From Monarcha castaneiventris obscurior (Eukaryota; Chordata; Aves; Passeriformes; Monarchidae), in contig JAMPIT010000417.1 of assembly GCA_026261815.1 (NCBI GenBank), positions 8,527,501 through 8,591,500 of the forward strand: a DNA stretch of 64,000 nucleotides, in the 5' to 3' direction. Made by a program: the position numbers and the translations under genes. Positions 13,451 through 26,722 of the stretch are shown one piece after another. Within the stretch, counting starts at the first letter, position 1. Each line of letters begins with the position of its first letter. The notes under the pieces were generated by a model that was not told where the DNA came from, made no database searches, and saw only the letters and a list, made by a program, of their open reading frames with translations.

Positions 13451-16400
13451 ACAGCTCCTGGCAGCCATCAAACAGGTTTTGCCAATGCACAGGCATGCCT
13501 CAGCCTGACTCATTGATTACCTTAAGGGATCCACAGTTGCACGTTCAGATCCCAGTGCCATCACTGAATGCTTTTGTTGCAGTTGGTTCTAAAGCTGCAG
13601 GAGGAAATAGCAGAGAAGGGCTGCAGTCATTTGGATGCAGGATCTCCCATCCCACACCCTGCAGAAGTTTTATCAAAATGCAAGCATGGGAGGTGAGAGC
13701 TCCCAGGGGTTTGTTCAGGGTCCTATCTAAACCCAGCAGACACACACAAAACTATCAGTATTCATACAGGCACCTCTCACCATAATGAGGGCAGCAGCAA
13801 AAGCCAAGGTTTTAGGTAATACAGTAACCCAAGGGACATTCTCCTTATCGCTCTGATTCCCAGCAAATAGAGAATTTGCTTGAGCTGATCTTTGTTCTTT
13901 TGCTTATGTAAGAAAAGCCTGAAGCCTTTAGCAAATGTATGGGGTGTCAGCCACTCTCTTTTGGATGCCCCAAGTTACAGAAACAAAAACTGATTTTGTT
14001 ACCTCGGTTAAGCACTGTACACACAAGCAGCAGGGGTGAGAGAAGTCCTGTGCAGTGGGGACAGCAGGTACAGCAGTGTGCCCGGAATGAAATTGAAGTT
14101 GGTTAAAGGAGGCCCTTGCTGTGTAATTTAAGCCTTGGTGTATCCCAGAATAACCTCCCCTCTGAAAGGGTGTAAAGGAAAATTTCCTGACTGACCATTC
14201 AGGAAGCACTCTGGCAATCACACTCCCACCACCAGAGACTTTTTAACTGCTGGGACCAGAGGCCCTTCTCAGCAGGCAGCTCTACTGAACTGGTGGATAT
14301 CCCACTTGACTCCCTACGCACCCTGCACACACACACAGCACAGACCAGGTTTTCTTACCTTCTCGAGCCTGTTTCCCTTAGCAGAGCCTCAAAAGTCTGG
14401 TTCCTTAAAGCAATTTATTAACAGCGCGGTAGCACAGTAAAAACTTGAGCTGGTGCCTCTGAAGAGGGACCTGAACAAAGAAAACACTGAACTTTTATAC
14501 CCTCACAGTCTGTGTGTGACAAAGTCCTGGCTCTTCCAGCTGAGCCCTGGCTCCTGCTGTGTCTCAGTGTCCGGTCACCTGGCTGTGCCACAGCTCCTGT
14601 GCCTCTGTTGTGCAAAAGGTCAGCGCCAGTTCCTGGCCTCTTGCCTGGGGCTCTCACCACCCAGAGCTCAGCCTGTGGCTGACACTGCAGCTGCACACCG
14701 AGCTACCTGCACTGCATGAGCTCCTCAACGAGGGAATCACAGAAATGGTTGTAAAAGAAAGAGTTTCCAGAAGAAAGCGCAGGAAAGCTCAGCAGCAGCT
14801 GTTGGGTCTGAGCAGAGCCCACGCTGCCAGAACGTGCAGTGGGCCATGGTCCCCAGGCAGTGCTGCCCCACAGGTTGTTCCCATTCTGTCCTGGATGTTC
14901 ACTATGCCTGTGCTGCTGTACAGCCAGTTAGTGTAACACTCCTGAAGTACATTCCTGCATCTAAACTTCAGGAGCATTTGGCTGTAAATGACTTGTACAA
15001 ATGGGTGGCCCAGGTGTCTACAGTGAGCTGCCCAACACATTTTACCTGTGCAAAGACAATGTAGAAGGTGGGAAAGGTAATGGGAGTGATGGAGGAGACT
15101 GTGGCAGGGGAAAGGCAAAGTTAGGCTTATCACTCATTCTATTTCTTTTCCTACCACAGCCCATCAAAGTGAAGGTTGAATTTTAACCTCAAGATGTGAC
15201 TAAACCGCTCCTTGCTGGGAGCTGGTGGACTCTGCGTTCTTTCCCAAGGTGAGGGTTGTCACTAGGTGACAAATACCGAAGCCCCAACAGCATCTTCAAA
15301 ACAGATTTTTCCTTTGAAGTGAGTCAGCATGGAACAGCTTATTTGTGGTGGTCCAGTTTTGCTTCCCACAGCAGATCCAGCAGGATAAGCGTTCCAGCTG
15401 CAGCTGCTCATTCCACAGGAGGAGGAACAGCTTGACAGCTTTCTGAACCAAGCTACCCAGTAGCAGCACATCAGCCAGCAGTGGGTAAAAGACAGTGCTT
15501 ACACCTAAAAGAGCAATTTGAAATCAATGCTGATTAATTGCAGGGGTCATCCAATCAGGGAGGATGCAATTTAGAGAAGACTAATGGTCTTCAGGTTAAG
15601 GAACTTGCTGCCTTCTCAGGTGATTTCAGTTTAATTATTGCTTCAGTTCTTGACTTCCTAATTAAGTCAATTAATCTCTCCTGTGAACTCCATCTCTAGA
15701 AGAGGCTAATTGCAGCTGACTCTTTTGCCTCTTTAGTTTTTCAGTTCTTTGTGGTAAGAATTAATTGCCCCTGTTTTATTTTTATCCTTGCTGGGATTTA
15801 GACCTCTGTACTGGTTAAGATAAGCCATAATACAGGACTATTTTTTTATTTTTTGGAAGAGGTTCACCAAAGTTGTGAGAGTGGAGAAAAACGGGCATTT
15901 CTATAAGCCAGGTATCGTAGGTTTTAAATGCAGGTATTGCTTTGGGTGAAAATCTGGAATGTTCATGCAGAGTGTGCAGCATAAGCCTGACAGATGTGCA
16001 GCCCTGACCTATGCACTGAATAGTTTGAGGGGCCCTGCACAGTGCTGTGTTTCTGCAGAAACTAGCAGGAACTTCAGGGCTGATGATAAAAATACGTGAT
16101 GATTGCCAGTACTGACTCTCTCTGAGTGCTGGGCACTGAAAACTGATGAACGACAATTGTAGCTAACCAAGTGCGTACAGAAAACTTGTGAATTTCTGAA
16201 TTCAGAGGGGAAAGTTGCCAGGCAAGAGCTCTATCATCTAAAGAAAGAGGAAACTCAAAATCATTTCATGAACTTAACAGGTATTTTTCTTCTCATTCTC
16301 AGCCCTGAAGTAGTCCTTGTCTCCCTCTGGCATACAGAACTCAATGTTCTGCCCATTTTCCCATCCTGCCTGCCCCAAACATAAAGCTTTTGCTCATCTT

Positions 16401-19400
16401 GGGCGTTCAGTGGGAATGAGAGTGAAATGTACGTTTTTCCTCCCTCTCTCCTCCCAGAGGATTCTGCAGCTGGGAGTGGACTGGCTTTGCTTTGACTGTG
16501 CAGTAATACTCAAGGCACAGCAATGGACAGTGAGAGACTTTATCAAAGTCTGTTTCAACCCACAGGAACCTATGAGGGCTTTTAGGGAGCTGGCCAGGAC
16601 CAAGCCTAAAGTGTTCCTTACAGTGTGCTCACGGTAGGTTAGACAAGATCAGTAATTGTCCCTTCTAAGACATACCATTTGAATGGAAGAGAGAGATAAA
16701 CAAGGAGGCAACAGAGGAGGCATTTGGAAAAGAGCTATCTGCAGCCAGCACACTCCAAACCACAGGGAGTTAAATATGGGCAGAGCAAATCTTTTATCTT
16801 TTTGACATTAAGAAATTCCATCTGGAGCTTTCATCGCAAAGGGAAGGCTAGAGAGGAGGGGCTGTGGTCTTAGACAAATAGCCAACAATAAAAACAATAT
16901 GTAAGCAGAGAATCTAACAGATGTGGAAAAGGGGATTAAATAGTGAAGTAGATAACATATTACAGGTTATAAATTGTGAGGAGGGATTGCCAGACACCAA
17001 GCTGAGTGAGACTTGGCAAAAGGAATTAAAACAAATAACAAAAACTTCTGGAACAGAGTGAACAAAAGAGAACAAGGAGAGAAAGAATAAATAAGGTTGC
17101 TGTGTGGTTAGCAGGGGTTCCACGTGGAAGATTATTTGTGTGTGGTCTCAGAATTATACCGAGCCTTCAGTCTGTGCAACCATATTTTCTTCTCTCGTTA
17201 GGATGAGTCTGCAAAGCAGGGAGAGGGCTAACCAAAAGATATCCCCATGCTCAAATCAGTGAGGCAGATGATTTCTATCCCAAATATGTGTCAAAAATCA
17301 GTGACATGGCATTGCAACTTCATGAGGCAAGGATTTGATAAATTTAATCAAAGCAGGGTTCTGTGGGACAGAAACACTTACAAAGTTCATATTTAGAATA
17401 GTCAGTACAGCACAGCCTAGGCAGCTGCTGGTCTTCTAACATAGACTGGGAGGCTTTCAAAAAACTCTTCAAGAAAAATTGTTTTAAATGAAGACAAAAT
17501 TGAGTAAAATACATTGGTAGACTTGCACTGTGGCCAAGGGCCTTATTTCCTTGCCAACAGAATTGGTTGGCCAGATAAGAAAAATGGGACCATGCATGTT
17601 TGGATGTTATGTCTGATCTTTTCTTCCAGCCATTGGAAGCACCTACAAGGTAGAGTTGTGCCATTTGGACTTCATTAATGCTTTGGACATAACATTAGCG
17701 GGGCATTTATTAGATCAATATGAGGAGAGGGCAAATAGCACAAATACTGTGAGATTTAAAAAAAATTGACTGAAAAGCAGATAAGTGAAATAAGAATAGC
17801 ATATACTGAAAGATTTGTGGGGCTGGAAGTTGCCAGCATGGTCCCATCATTATGCTTCTGTGTTTTGTTTCATGTTTTTCTGAATCATTGAGGCATTGAA
17901 AACAGGGAGTTGTTACTGAAATGTGCTGCTGGCACAGCTGTGGGAAGGTCTAAATGATCGCATGGGGAGAATTACGTGAGGTGCCACCTGCAGATGTAGG
18001 AGTGACAGGAAGTATAACACTACAGAGAGCAAAATGAATGTTTAGTAGCCCAAAACACTGAACTGCTTGAGTTTCTCTTACAAGTTGATGTGGGTCATCA
18101 CACTAATTCATCCGAGCCTTACCCTCTTCTATCGCTTCCCCGTTTGGAAGTGATAGAAGAGGGTAAGACTTGGATGAATTAGTTGGATACAGGAACATCA
18201 CATGTGATTTAGACTTGGCAACAGCCTTGGCAACTCCTGTGTACCAGCTGTAGTGCTAGGAAACGCCACTTCCTTATCCAGAAGCCTGCTGGACACCTAG
18301 AGCTGTTTCTAGGGTGGCCAAGACAGAGAAAAGTGTGTCTAATGGGCTCTTACTGGGTTTAGGCTAAGGACATGAGGTTGTTGGGAGTGCTGAGGGCATG
18401 CTATCAGTCTGTTGGAGCAATAGCAGAAGGGCAGAAAAACTTTCAGCCACACAGGGCAGTGTTAGCTCAAGGTCAAATGGTGTATGTACCGACTGTGATG
18501 ATCTCAACACTGGAAATTAATATTCCCCCTCTCATGAGCCAGGAGGTGCCTCAGTGGGAAGTTTCATGACAAGAATCCAAACTGAGATGGATGCTTTTTT
18601 GAAAGGCAGCTTATAAAATGATTCCTGTAGTAGCTGGGGCCCAGGCTCTGTAGTCCTTGGGTTCCTTCCTGGAGTTTTAGTGGTGACTGCATGAATCTGG
18701 CGTGGAGTATCCTCTGTTTCACATGGGGCAGGAGCAGATGTATCCTCTCCCCTGTTCAGATCCCAGCTGCATCCAGCCTTGCCTTACAGTCCTTTGTTTC
18801 TCTGCTCTTGACCTAGTAGAGAGAGATGATAAAGCTTCCTCAGCCACTCAAGAGCACTTCTTAGGCAGTCCAAGGAATTGAGGTTGTGCAGCTTCAGCTC
18901 TTTCTCTCAGCTGAACACCCACATATGTGAATAAATGCAGTTTCTACAGAATTCCCCATCTTTCACCAGCAGAGTGCAAGCAATGGTCTCTGACTCCAAC
19001 AGACTTCTGAATCTCTGGAGCAAGAAAATCTCCCTATAGATCAAAGTCAAAATTGCTCTAGAATGAGAGTGTTTTTTTCAGATCTGCTCAGCTCCTAGCT
19101 AAAGAGTTGTTTAAGGGTGGTGAGTTGTCAGTCTCCAATAAGAGAGGGGTACAAACCTAGAGAAGCCATAATGATCATGGTGCCTGGGACACCTAGGAAC
19201 TGAATCGATGGCCCAGCAAGCTTCTTTGAGCAAGAGTTCCCTTCTAGCTCATCCTCCAGGACTTCCTGGTCTCAGTACACTTCCCAGTGCCCTAGGAAGG
19301 CTCACTGACTTGTCTGTGTTGGGGTGATCACCAGTACTGCCGGATAGCCTTGCAGAAATTCTTTGCTCAATGGCAGGGTCAGTATCATTTACTCTGTGGG

Positions 19401-21364
19401 GAAATGGTAGCCTAACCCAGGCATGTAAGAGGCTCCAGTAAGCAGCTTTGCAGTCTAAGAGCTATATACAAGGTTTTCTCAGTTTTTGCTTCATTTTTTA
19501 TTTCCTCTCTGTCATACAGTCACTATTGATGAGTGAGTTTTGCAGCTCTCTGTACTGAAGTGATGAACTGTTGTTTTCTGGAACTGCAAAAATGTGGTGA
19601 AAGCATCAGTCCAAAACGCTGCCTCTTTTTTTTTTTCTTTTCCTTTTTAAATGTTAGTCCCTGCAGAAGTCAGCAGTTTTTCTCCCAACTTCTCTCAGTA
19701 ATGCTAAACATTTCTGAAGGATGCATGAGGTGACTCCTAGACAACTGTGCCGTATTTCTAATGCACTCGGGGAGGATGAATCAAGAGACAAAGAGGGTCC
19801 ATCTGGAACAGGAAGAGAACTTGTGAAGCTGACTCAGGGCAGCTTTGATTGTTTTCAGGCTCTGTCTCTGTCCAGCAGAGCAAAAATTCCCTTCAATTCC
19901 ATGCCAAAGCTGTTTTCCCCTTGTATCTCACCATGTCATGTTGCCACTCTGCGCAGTGATGAAACTGCAGTGTCATTATGATGTGTGATGTCAGTCTCTG
20001 ACTAGGTATAGTTCAGTCATTTGACTGTAACAAAGTCAAATGATTAAACTGCCCCAATCTCTCCCATCTCCTGAGACCAGTTACCCTAATGATTTGGGCA
20101 AGTGGAAAGCTGCCAGTGAAACAGATTACTATATCATGTGATTTTTTTCAGACTTGTCTCATTAGAAGTTCAAACCTAGTGAGGAACCATTCCCTGAAAT
20201 GCATTTTCAGTGTGATAGATAATGTTTTTGGTTCCAATGAGGCTTGATCCAAAGCCTCTCAGAATCATTGGAAAAGCTTCCATTATTAAGCCTTAAGAGT
20301 CTGAATTTGAATGGCGTGATGCCAACCTTGTCCTTCGTATTTTTATATCTGCTGCTCTCTAAAGACCTTGAGAGAGGTCTGAAGTGGTCAGATACACCAG
20401 CAGAAAAAGAGAACCTGTGCTGATTTCATCCATGGAGTAGATAAGAAGTGGTACAAAATCTGAATTCTGACTTCTCTGACCCCATTGTCCCAGGATAGCT
20501 GTTTCAGCAGTGATGTGGCTGACTTTAAGGTTGCTTTATGATTTCTCTTATTTACTTTCCTGAAATATGGTTTTAAGGTGATGCAGGAATAAACTGTGTA
20601 CAGATAACCACTTTCACAAATGCCACATGCAGGCCATGCTTCCTGCTTCTGAACACCGTGTCAGTACACACTGCTGGCATGCCTGGGGAAGGCTGGGAAC
20701 GCATTGCTCTATTCCTCTTATCACAGGTGCCCTTAATGCCTTTGTTAGGGCCTTTTCTGTGGAAGTTCTTTGATTCCTGTCATGTCTAGGGCTTCTTCAG
20801 ATTTCTACAACTCATTGCTTTCAGTGAGGAAATAGTTTGCTAAATATTCTGGAAGTTTTGACTTCATCAAAGTTGAATAATAATTTGTCATCTTCTTTTT
20901 AGCCCAATACCACTTTGCATCATCATCATCAAGTGGAACAAATGAGTCTTTTGGAGGGAGTGAGAGTATCTACAGTGATGTCTCTTAATGTCTCTTGTGG
21001 GTGTCTTTCATCACCTACGTTAATGTGTCCTTGCTCATGTTTCCTTTTCTGCTTCACTCCTGCAGGGTTGGAATCTGGCCACATCCCCGGTGCTGTGAAC
21101 ATACCCTTCCACTCATTCCTGTCGGAAACGGGGCACGAGAAGAGCATCGAGGAGATCCAGGAAATATTCCGTGCGAAGAAGGTGGATCTCTCGAAGCCGC
21201 TGACGGCCACGTGCCGCAAGGGCGTCACGGCGTGTCAGATCGCCTTGGCAGCCTTCCTGTGCGGCAAGCGCGACGTGGCCGTGTACGACGGCTCCTGGTC
21301 CGAGTGGTTCCACCGAGCCCCACCACACTACAAGGTCTCCGAGTCGAAGCGCAGCAAGGCCTAG
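12801..21364 (+). CDS. TST: Thiosulfate sulfurtransferase / rhodanese (TST)
   Basis: Two coding exons, 12801-13386 and 21066-21364, join in phase 1 to give 294 residues; mammalian TST has 297. Rhodanese moves the sulfane sulfur of thiosulfate to cyanide or other thiophiles and takes part in mitochondrial sulfide oxidation. The N-terminal inactive domain includes [26 protein letters not shown] and [17 protein letters not shown]. The catalytic domain carries Cys245 in CRKGVTA, the basic TST loop, followed by [13 protein letters not shown]. The C-terminus ends in a basic KRSKA tail. The start at 12801 gives [15 protein letters not shown], aligned with the MPST start. The first exon is very GC-rich, and the second lies 7.7 kb away across an AT-richer intron. 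A cytosolic or matrix location is likely, with the N-terminus acting as an uncleaved targeting segment in the family. Confidence 0.96.
13387..21065 (+). other. TST: TST intron 1; no gene recognised
   Basis: This is a 7.7-kb intron bounded by GTAATG and TGCAG. Its only notable structure is the 38-bp hairpin at 18102-18183. Open frames are short and match nothing I recognise. Confidence 0.7.
18102..18183. repeat. Near-perfect 38-bp inverted repeat with 6-base loop
   Basis: The left arm 18102-18139 and right arm 18146-18183 are reverse complements except at three positions. The loop is CCGTTT at 18140-18145. On the plus-strand transcript two of the three mismatches are G-U pairs. It lies in TST intron 1 in the sense orientation. 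No target-site duplication or transposon terminal motif was recognised. It could be a recent palindrome, a small MITE or a hairpin-RNA precursor. Confidence 0.8.
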
Positions 21365-21528
21365 AGGGGGAGCTGTGTGTGGGCAGTGCAGGCTAGGAGC
21401 TGTCTCCAGCCCAGGGTAAAGCAAAAGGGAGGAGGTGGAAGTAAAGGAAAAATCGGTTGATTTGGATTTTGCCAATTTTTCTAAGAATTATCATTAGGTT
21501 TCTATTGAACTTTTGATTTTTGACCATT

Positions 21529-21534
21529 AATAAA
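21529..21534 (+). terminator. TST: TST polyadenylation signal (AATAAA)
   Basis: AATAAA lies 165 bases after the TST stop codon, and GT-rich sequence follows at about 21550-21560. Spacing is normal for a short 3' UTR. Confidence 0.75.
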
Positions 21535-22221
21535 ATCTTAGATGCTGCATCTGTGGGTATTTCTAATTCTCCTCTCTTACCTGCGACCTACTTGCGTTGG
21601 GTGGGAAAAGCAGCTCTGCAACTTGCAAGAGAGTTACAGTCAGTGCCTGAAGACCTGGTGAGAGATCAGGAGCAGAACGAATGAAAAGTCCAGTGCTAAA
21701 ATACAGCGCTGGGTACTGACCATGGGAGGGCCAAGCTGTGGTTCTGTCCTTGAGTCTGTGTAAGACTTCTTGCCAGCCCACCATCTTCCCGTTTGTAATG
21801 TGGAAAATGGAAGGGTACCTTCCGTATGGCAACTGGACCCAACCCACAGGGAGGTGTATTGCCTCCTTGGGGTCCAGGTAAGGGACATCAAAAAGAAATG
21901 TATGGTATCAGCTGGAATGGCCCACTGATTATTACCCTCTGCTGCTGTTCCAGGTAGGCAGCAGCAAGGACCCAACAAGAAGGCTGAGGTCAGAGAGCTC
22001 ATGTAAAGCATTTGGAGACGCTAAAAGATGCAGTTCTGGTGAAATGCAGTCTTGTTGATTAACATGACTGTGTCAGGAAAGTCGCCAAGAAATCCTGTAT
22101 GTGTGATGAGAACTTTTGGGCACAGGTATTTCATGAGACACGAACCTTTTATTCTGCTCCTTGTGTATTTTTTCAATCAGCGAGGATAATCCTCATCCAC
22201 ACCCTGTGAGCTCTGTTTCCC

Positions 22222-25200
22222 ATGGAACTGGAGCCCACAGCTCATAAAGGGAGGGAGCATTGTTCCCTAGCAACCATCTCGACTCTTCAGCCTTCATCCC
22301 ACCTCCATACCTGGACCTCAGCAGGACCTGCCTGCTTGTATGAACCACCAGTCGCCGCACTGGGGATCATGGACCAGGTGAGAGAGGTGGTTATGGAATG
22401 GTTACCATTTGCCTCTTGGTAAATCATGGATCTTTTGAATTTTTTTAATTTAAAAAAAAAAAGAAGAAGAGAGAAATGTGATTTTCACATCCATGGGGCT
22501 CCTCAGGTTTGGAAACCTCCTCATAGTTTGGAGACCCAGTCAAATGTGGAAGGCCTGTGAGACCACTCGTGGCCACATCTGGTGGCTGGTGAGAATGGCC
22601 AGTTCCCACACCTGTCTAAGGAGGTTTTCTGCCTGGGAAAAACAGCTCTCTGTTTCCTCAAAGGCTGCATGTCAGGAAAGTCAGTGTTAGGCTATGCTAA
22701 ACATTTCATTCAGAAAGAAAGATCAAGTTTAATCCTTTTCAGCTCTTTGATCAAGATACTTCTTTTCTGATTGGTTGCCTATTGTCCCTCACAGAATTGG
22801 CTTAGCAAAGCCATAAGTAGACATACTTCTGTGGTTTCTGTTATCCAGGAGGATGGTAAAATGGCCTTAAAGTCCTTCTTGGCCTCAAGATGTAGGATTC
22901 TCTGAGAAGTGCTTTGACTTTGGACCTTCAGGGGCAGAAGTAAAATGAACAATAACAATCACATACAATTGCAATGTTTATATAATAACAGTGACAACAA
23001 CATCATATATAGCTACAAACTAGAAAGTAGGAACTTTGGAACAGTTGCTTTGGTGTCGTTTTGTCCAAGAGGAACTGGGGAAGTGAAAGTTAGTGATGAG
23101 TGGGATTTGGGAAATGAGCACATTGCCTCATTACACAGAAATTCTGTTTTGTGGGAAAAAATGGGAGAGGAGGAATTTCTACATCAGCAGACTGGAAAGT
23201 TCTTCCCACTGAATATAGTAATACTAACAAAACAGACATGTTTTTGTTTTAAGTAGGAGGTGGGAGTTAGCACAGCAGTTTATTTAGCAGCAGATTCCTG
23301 CACTTTGATCATGTGTAAGTGTATGGCTCTTCTTTAAAAAGAAAAGAAGAGCAATAGAGAAAAGCAGATCATTCCCTGTGAGTCAGGACTGTCTTCCTCT
23401 CCTCATCTCTTGTGGCCCTGTTGTTTTTGTGGGAGAGATTCTGCAGAGCATGCAGCACTGACTCCTGGAGTCTGACTGATACAGTAAGCTTCAGGACCCA
23501 AATACTTAGTAGGACATGCAAAGACCTGTCACAGTGTAAAACCCAAGCTGCTGCTAGTTCGAGTCAGCCCTGGTGGAGCACTAGGCTCCTGCCCCATGGG
23601 CTGGTGCCTTCATTCCCACAACTGCCTCAAGAGCAGAAGGTAAGCCCTGTGTCATGTCCTGAGCTAATCTGACGAATCCAGATGTACATTTCTACCTGAT
23701 CCAGATCCCATTTGTCCTGCTGCTAGTGCCAGCAGGCTCACAATTGCCATATTCACCACCATGGGCTGTGGCTTCAGTTTTAACTTGTCACAGCCTTCAC
23801 ATGGGCTAAACCTGTCAAGTCCCCCTGGGATGAGGAGCACACACAATGCACAGGACATGACAGAGGGTTACACAGACATTCCTTCTGCAGGAAAGACACT
23901 TCTCATCCTAGTTGTCCCATACAAATACAATGCCTACAGAAGCCACTGAGGGAGACTCAAGGACAGACCCAGGTCCCAGGGATTAGTCACAGCTCAAAGA
24001 GCTGTGCAGGGGTGGAAATGCCAGGAGTTGGCTGCACCTCGGGAATGTGGACTGACAGAGTTTCCCTGTTGTTTGTGTTTTCAGAAATGTCAAGCTCAGG
24101 ATGATGCAGCATTAGAAACAGGACAGAAAGGACCCAGCGACGGTACTGAAATGACAGAAAACTCCTTGGCCTGGACATCTCTTTCAGATTACCAACAGCT
24201 GAGTTACAACTTGAATGTAAATCTCTACCGAGGTGAGGAGACACACCGCCCATCCCTGACTTTCATCCCTGGTTCCATCTGTGCTTTGCCAGTGCTCAGG
24301 GCAGCCACGTCGCTGTAGGTAGAGATCTGACTATAGGTAGTACTCGCTTTCCCCTCTTACTCCTTCTATCCAAAGTCACTGCTTTTCCAGGCTGTGGTAC
24401 CTGAGGAACTGGAATCTAGACACTGCCATTTATGTAATCTATCCCTTTATTTTCTTTCATTTTTTTTCCCAAGGTATGAAAAGTGAACATGAATCATAAC
24501 CCCTGTCCTCCTGTCCAGAGCTGTCCAGATGGACACCATTTGCAATTCAATGTTCCCTGTCATCTCCAGTTGCTAGTTACCTCCAGTTCCAGTGCCAACA
24601 TCATTTCTCTTCCAGACCTTTAGACATGCGGGGCTCTGAAATATTTTTCCCAGACCTCTGTTTCCAAGGTTCCCCAGGATCCCTCCATCTAAGCAAATAC
24701 TGGAAACTGAGCATTCATCCAAGAAACTCTGAAATAATTGTCTCTGGTTCTAGTTTCTCATGTACCAGCATAAGGCTTTATCCTTTTCCTTATACAGCAT
24801 GTTCCATGACAAGACCTTGCTGGGTATGGAGGACTGCGTTGTCCTGAGTTTGTGTGGTCACACAGAAAGGAAGGACATCTTTCCTCAGGGAGCTCAAAAT
24901 CGTTATTGTCAAGACCAAGGTGTGATTAAAAGGAAGGTGAAGAGGAAAGAATTAGAGATTAAAATAAAGCTCCCTTGTGACTAGAAGTCAAGAGGGGATA
25001 AAAAGAGAAGCTGGTTGGGAACTCTAATAAGTATTGTGGCAGAAAAGGAGATCAGGAAGGCCTGGAGTGGTAAGATGGTGGAGGTTTTGTGGAGTTGTGC
25101 TGCTAGTAGCTGCTAGGAAGCGACTCACATGGATGAGGAGATTTAACAGGAGGTAAGTGGGCACTTGACTGAAGAAAGGGCACTGGGATACAAATAAAGA

Positions 25201-25867
25201 TGATAGCTTACAGCACCCTCTGTGTGTATCTCACACTTGAGGATGAAAAGCAGATAAATTGGCAAACGCAAGCAACCTCCTGGGTGATGATGAAGCTGTT
25301 GTTCAGCACCCAGCCTCAAACCTGATCAAAGGTACTGCAGTCAACACATGCCTTTTCTTGTGCCCTTGCGAGTGCTGGTGTTGCTCCCCTGCTCATTTCC
25401 AGGACTGCAGTAGGATGATTTCTACATACAGCTCCTTGTTTGCTGTTCCTTGCAGGTGGCCCATTGAAGAGCCGAAGCTTGGTGAAAGAGTCCTACACCC
25501 CTGATGTATTTCAGAAGGCAACCATAGATCCCAGGCATTGGCATGGAAGGACAATTAGTGAGCTAGGTATGACTTCTGCCAGGAAAAGTACATTGCAGAA
25601 TTCCTGAGATGGGTGCTGCTTCTGCCAAGGACAAAGGATGCATTTGGGCAAAGGCACAAGGGGACTAGAAAGTGGCATTTTAACAAGAGAGAAGCTGTAC
25701 AGCTGGAATAATCCTTAGGGTATAGTAGCACTAGGAGGGAGGCTGTAACTGATCTATGGTTTGCCTTTTTTACAGGGAGATGGTTTGAGAAGTATTTCCT
25801 AGCTATTAACACGCAGAAAGCAATGAAGGAGAAATATGGGGGTAAAAAAAAAAGCCCTAGAAGATGA
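22222..25867 (+). CDS. TEX33: TEX33/CIMIP4-like gene (last three coding exons firm, 5' exons uncertain)
   Basis: Three consecutive exons are clear: 24085-24232 (KCQAQDD to NVNLYRG), 25456-25566 (GPLKSRSLVKESYTPDVFQK, then RHWHGR) and 25776-25867 (RWFEKYFLAINTQKAMKEKY, stop TGA). All have good acceptors and donors, and the phases (0, 1, 1) fit. A donor at 23639 (GAGCAG AAG then GTAAGC) supplies a phase-0 exon just upstream, with its acceptor unresolved. 22222-22377 (ATG, ending ATGGACCAG then GTGAGA) could be the first coding exon. The SYTPDVF...WHGR segment fits what I recall of TEX33, a testis ciliary microtubule inner protein. The main support is position: sense to TST, between TST and CSF2RB, as in mammals. 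The N-terminal assembly is inference. Confidence 0.6.
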
Positions 25868-26000
25868 AGTTTGGAGATTTGATTGCATTCAGCAGCAAGT
25901 CTTTTTCCTCTGCCATCTAATAAGCCTGCCTGTGAAACCTGAACCCACTGCCTACTAGCTGGCAATAGCAGATTTTTTCCTGGTGCTTTCTCTCCTCTCT

Positions 26001-26006
26001 ATTAAA
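26001..26006 (+). terminator. Candidate TEX33-like polyadenylation signal (ATTAAA)
   Basis: ATTAAA lies 134 bases after the TGA at 25865-25867, followed by a GT-containing stretch. This is positional inference only. Confidence 0.4.
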
Positions 26007-26203
26007 GTGTCTCTGGGAAGAGCAGTGCAAGATAAGTCTGAATATGAATACAAAAAAAAAGTCATTTTGTCAGTTACTAGTACAGTGGGAAGGATTAGGG
26101 TGTGAGGTACACACCCTTGCAGAAAGATTGGTGGTGTGAGGAGCCCGCACAGAAATTCATCTGCTCAGCATCTAAGTTGGAGCAGGAGCTGTGAGTGGTG
26201 TAA

Positions 26204-26586
26204 GAGGGCAGTGGTGGAAGGGGTGTGTATGTGTGTGAAGAAACTCACGTTTGCCAGAAGAATCATGACACTGACAGCTGCCCCAGCACTCCAGAGAGTA
26301 CAGAGGATGCAGTGGGAACCAACCAGGGTTGTCCCAGCAGCAGATATGTGCAAAAGCAAATGGAAATTCACCTGAGGAGGCATCGAGCTGTTCATGAAAG
26401 CTCACGCTCTTCCCAGGCCAAGCCAGTGAAAAACAAACAACAGCCTATTCCACCTAAAGGGAACAGGAAAGCTGCAAGAAGCCACAGGACTCCTCCAATG
26501 CACAAATCATCCCACAATGTTCATGTACCCTTACTGAAGCTCTCACAAGCCCTATTTGCCCCTGAGAGCCCTTTCCCTGACTCAGA
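26204..26586 (+). other. Putative exon or open frame of unknown origin with consensus splice donor
   Basis: The frame is open from 26204 through 26719 and has no early ATG. A strong donor (TCAGAG then GTAAGT) ends a phase-0 segment at 26586. The product is polar and rich in Ser, His, Arg and Pro (for example PPMHKSSHNVHVPLL, APESPFPDSE). Upstream acceptors are weak; the best is CGTTTGCCAG at about 26260. It lies beyond the presumed end of the TEX33-like gene on the same strand. It could be an alternative TEX33 exon, an unannotated gene or chance. Confidence 0.25.
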
Positions 26587-26722
26587 GGTAAGTGACTCTC
26601 AGAGAGAAGCACGGGAATCCAGTATCCAGTCTGTACAACCTAAAGTTCGAGTGTGTATCTGGACAGTAAGTAAGGACCACCCAAGGCTCGCTCGAATGAT
26701 GCAGGATGTGCAGGGTCTTTAG

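Noticed and set aside
17560..17740. Stretch reading RVVPFGL, reminiscent of a reverse-transcriptase motif
   Set aside because: The likeness covers only a few residues, is followed by a stop and has no flanking RT blocks in any frame. Treated as coincidence.
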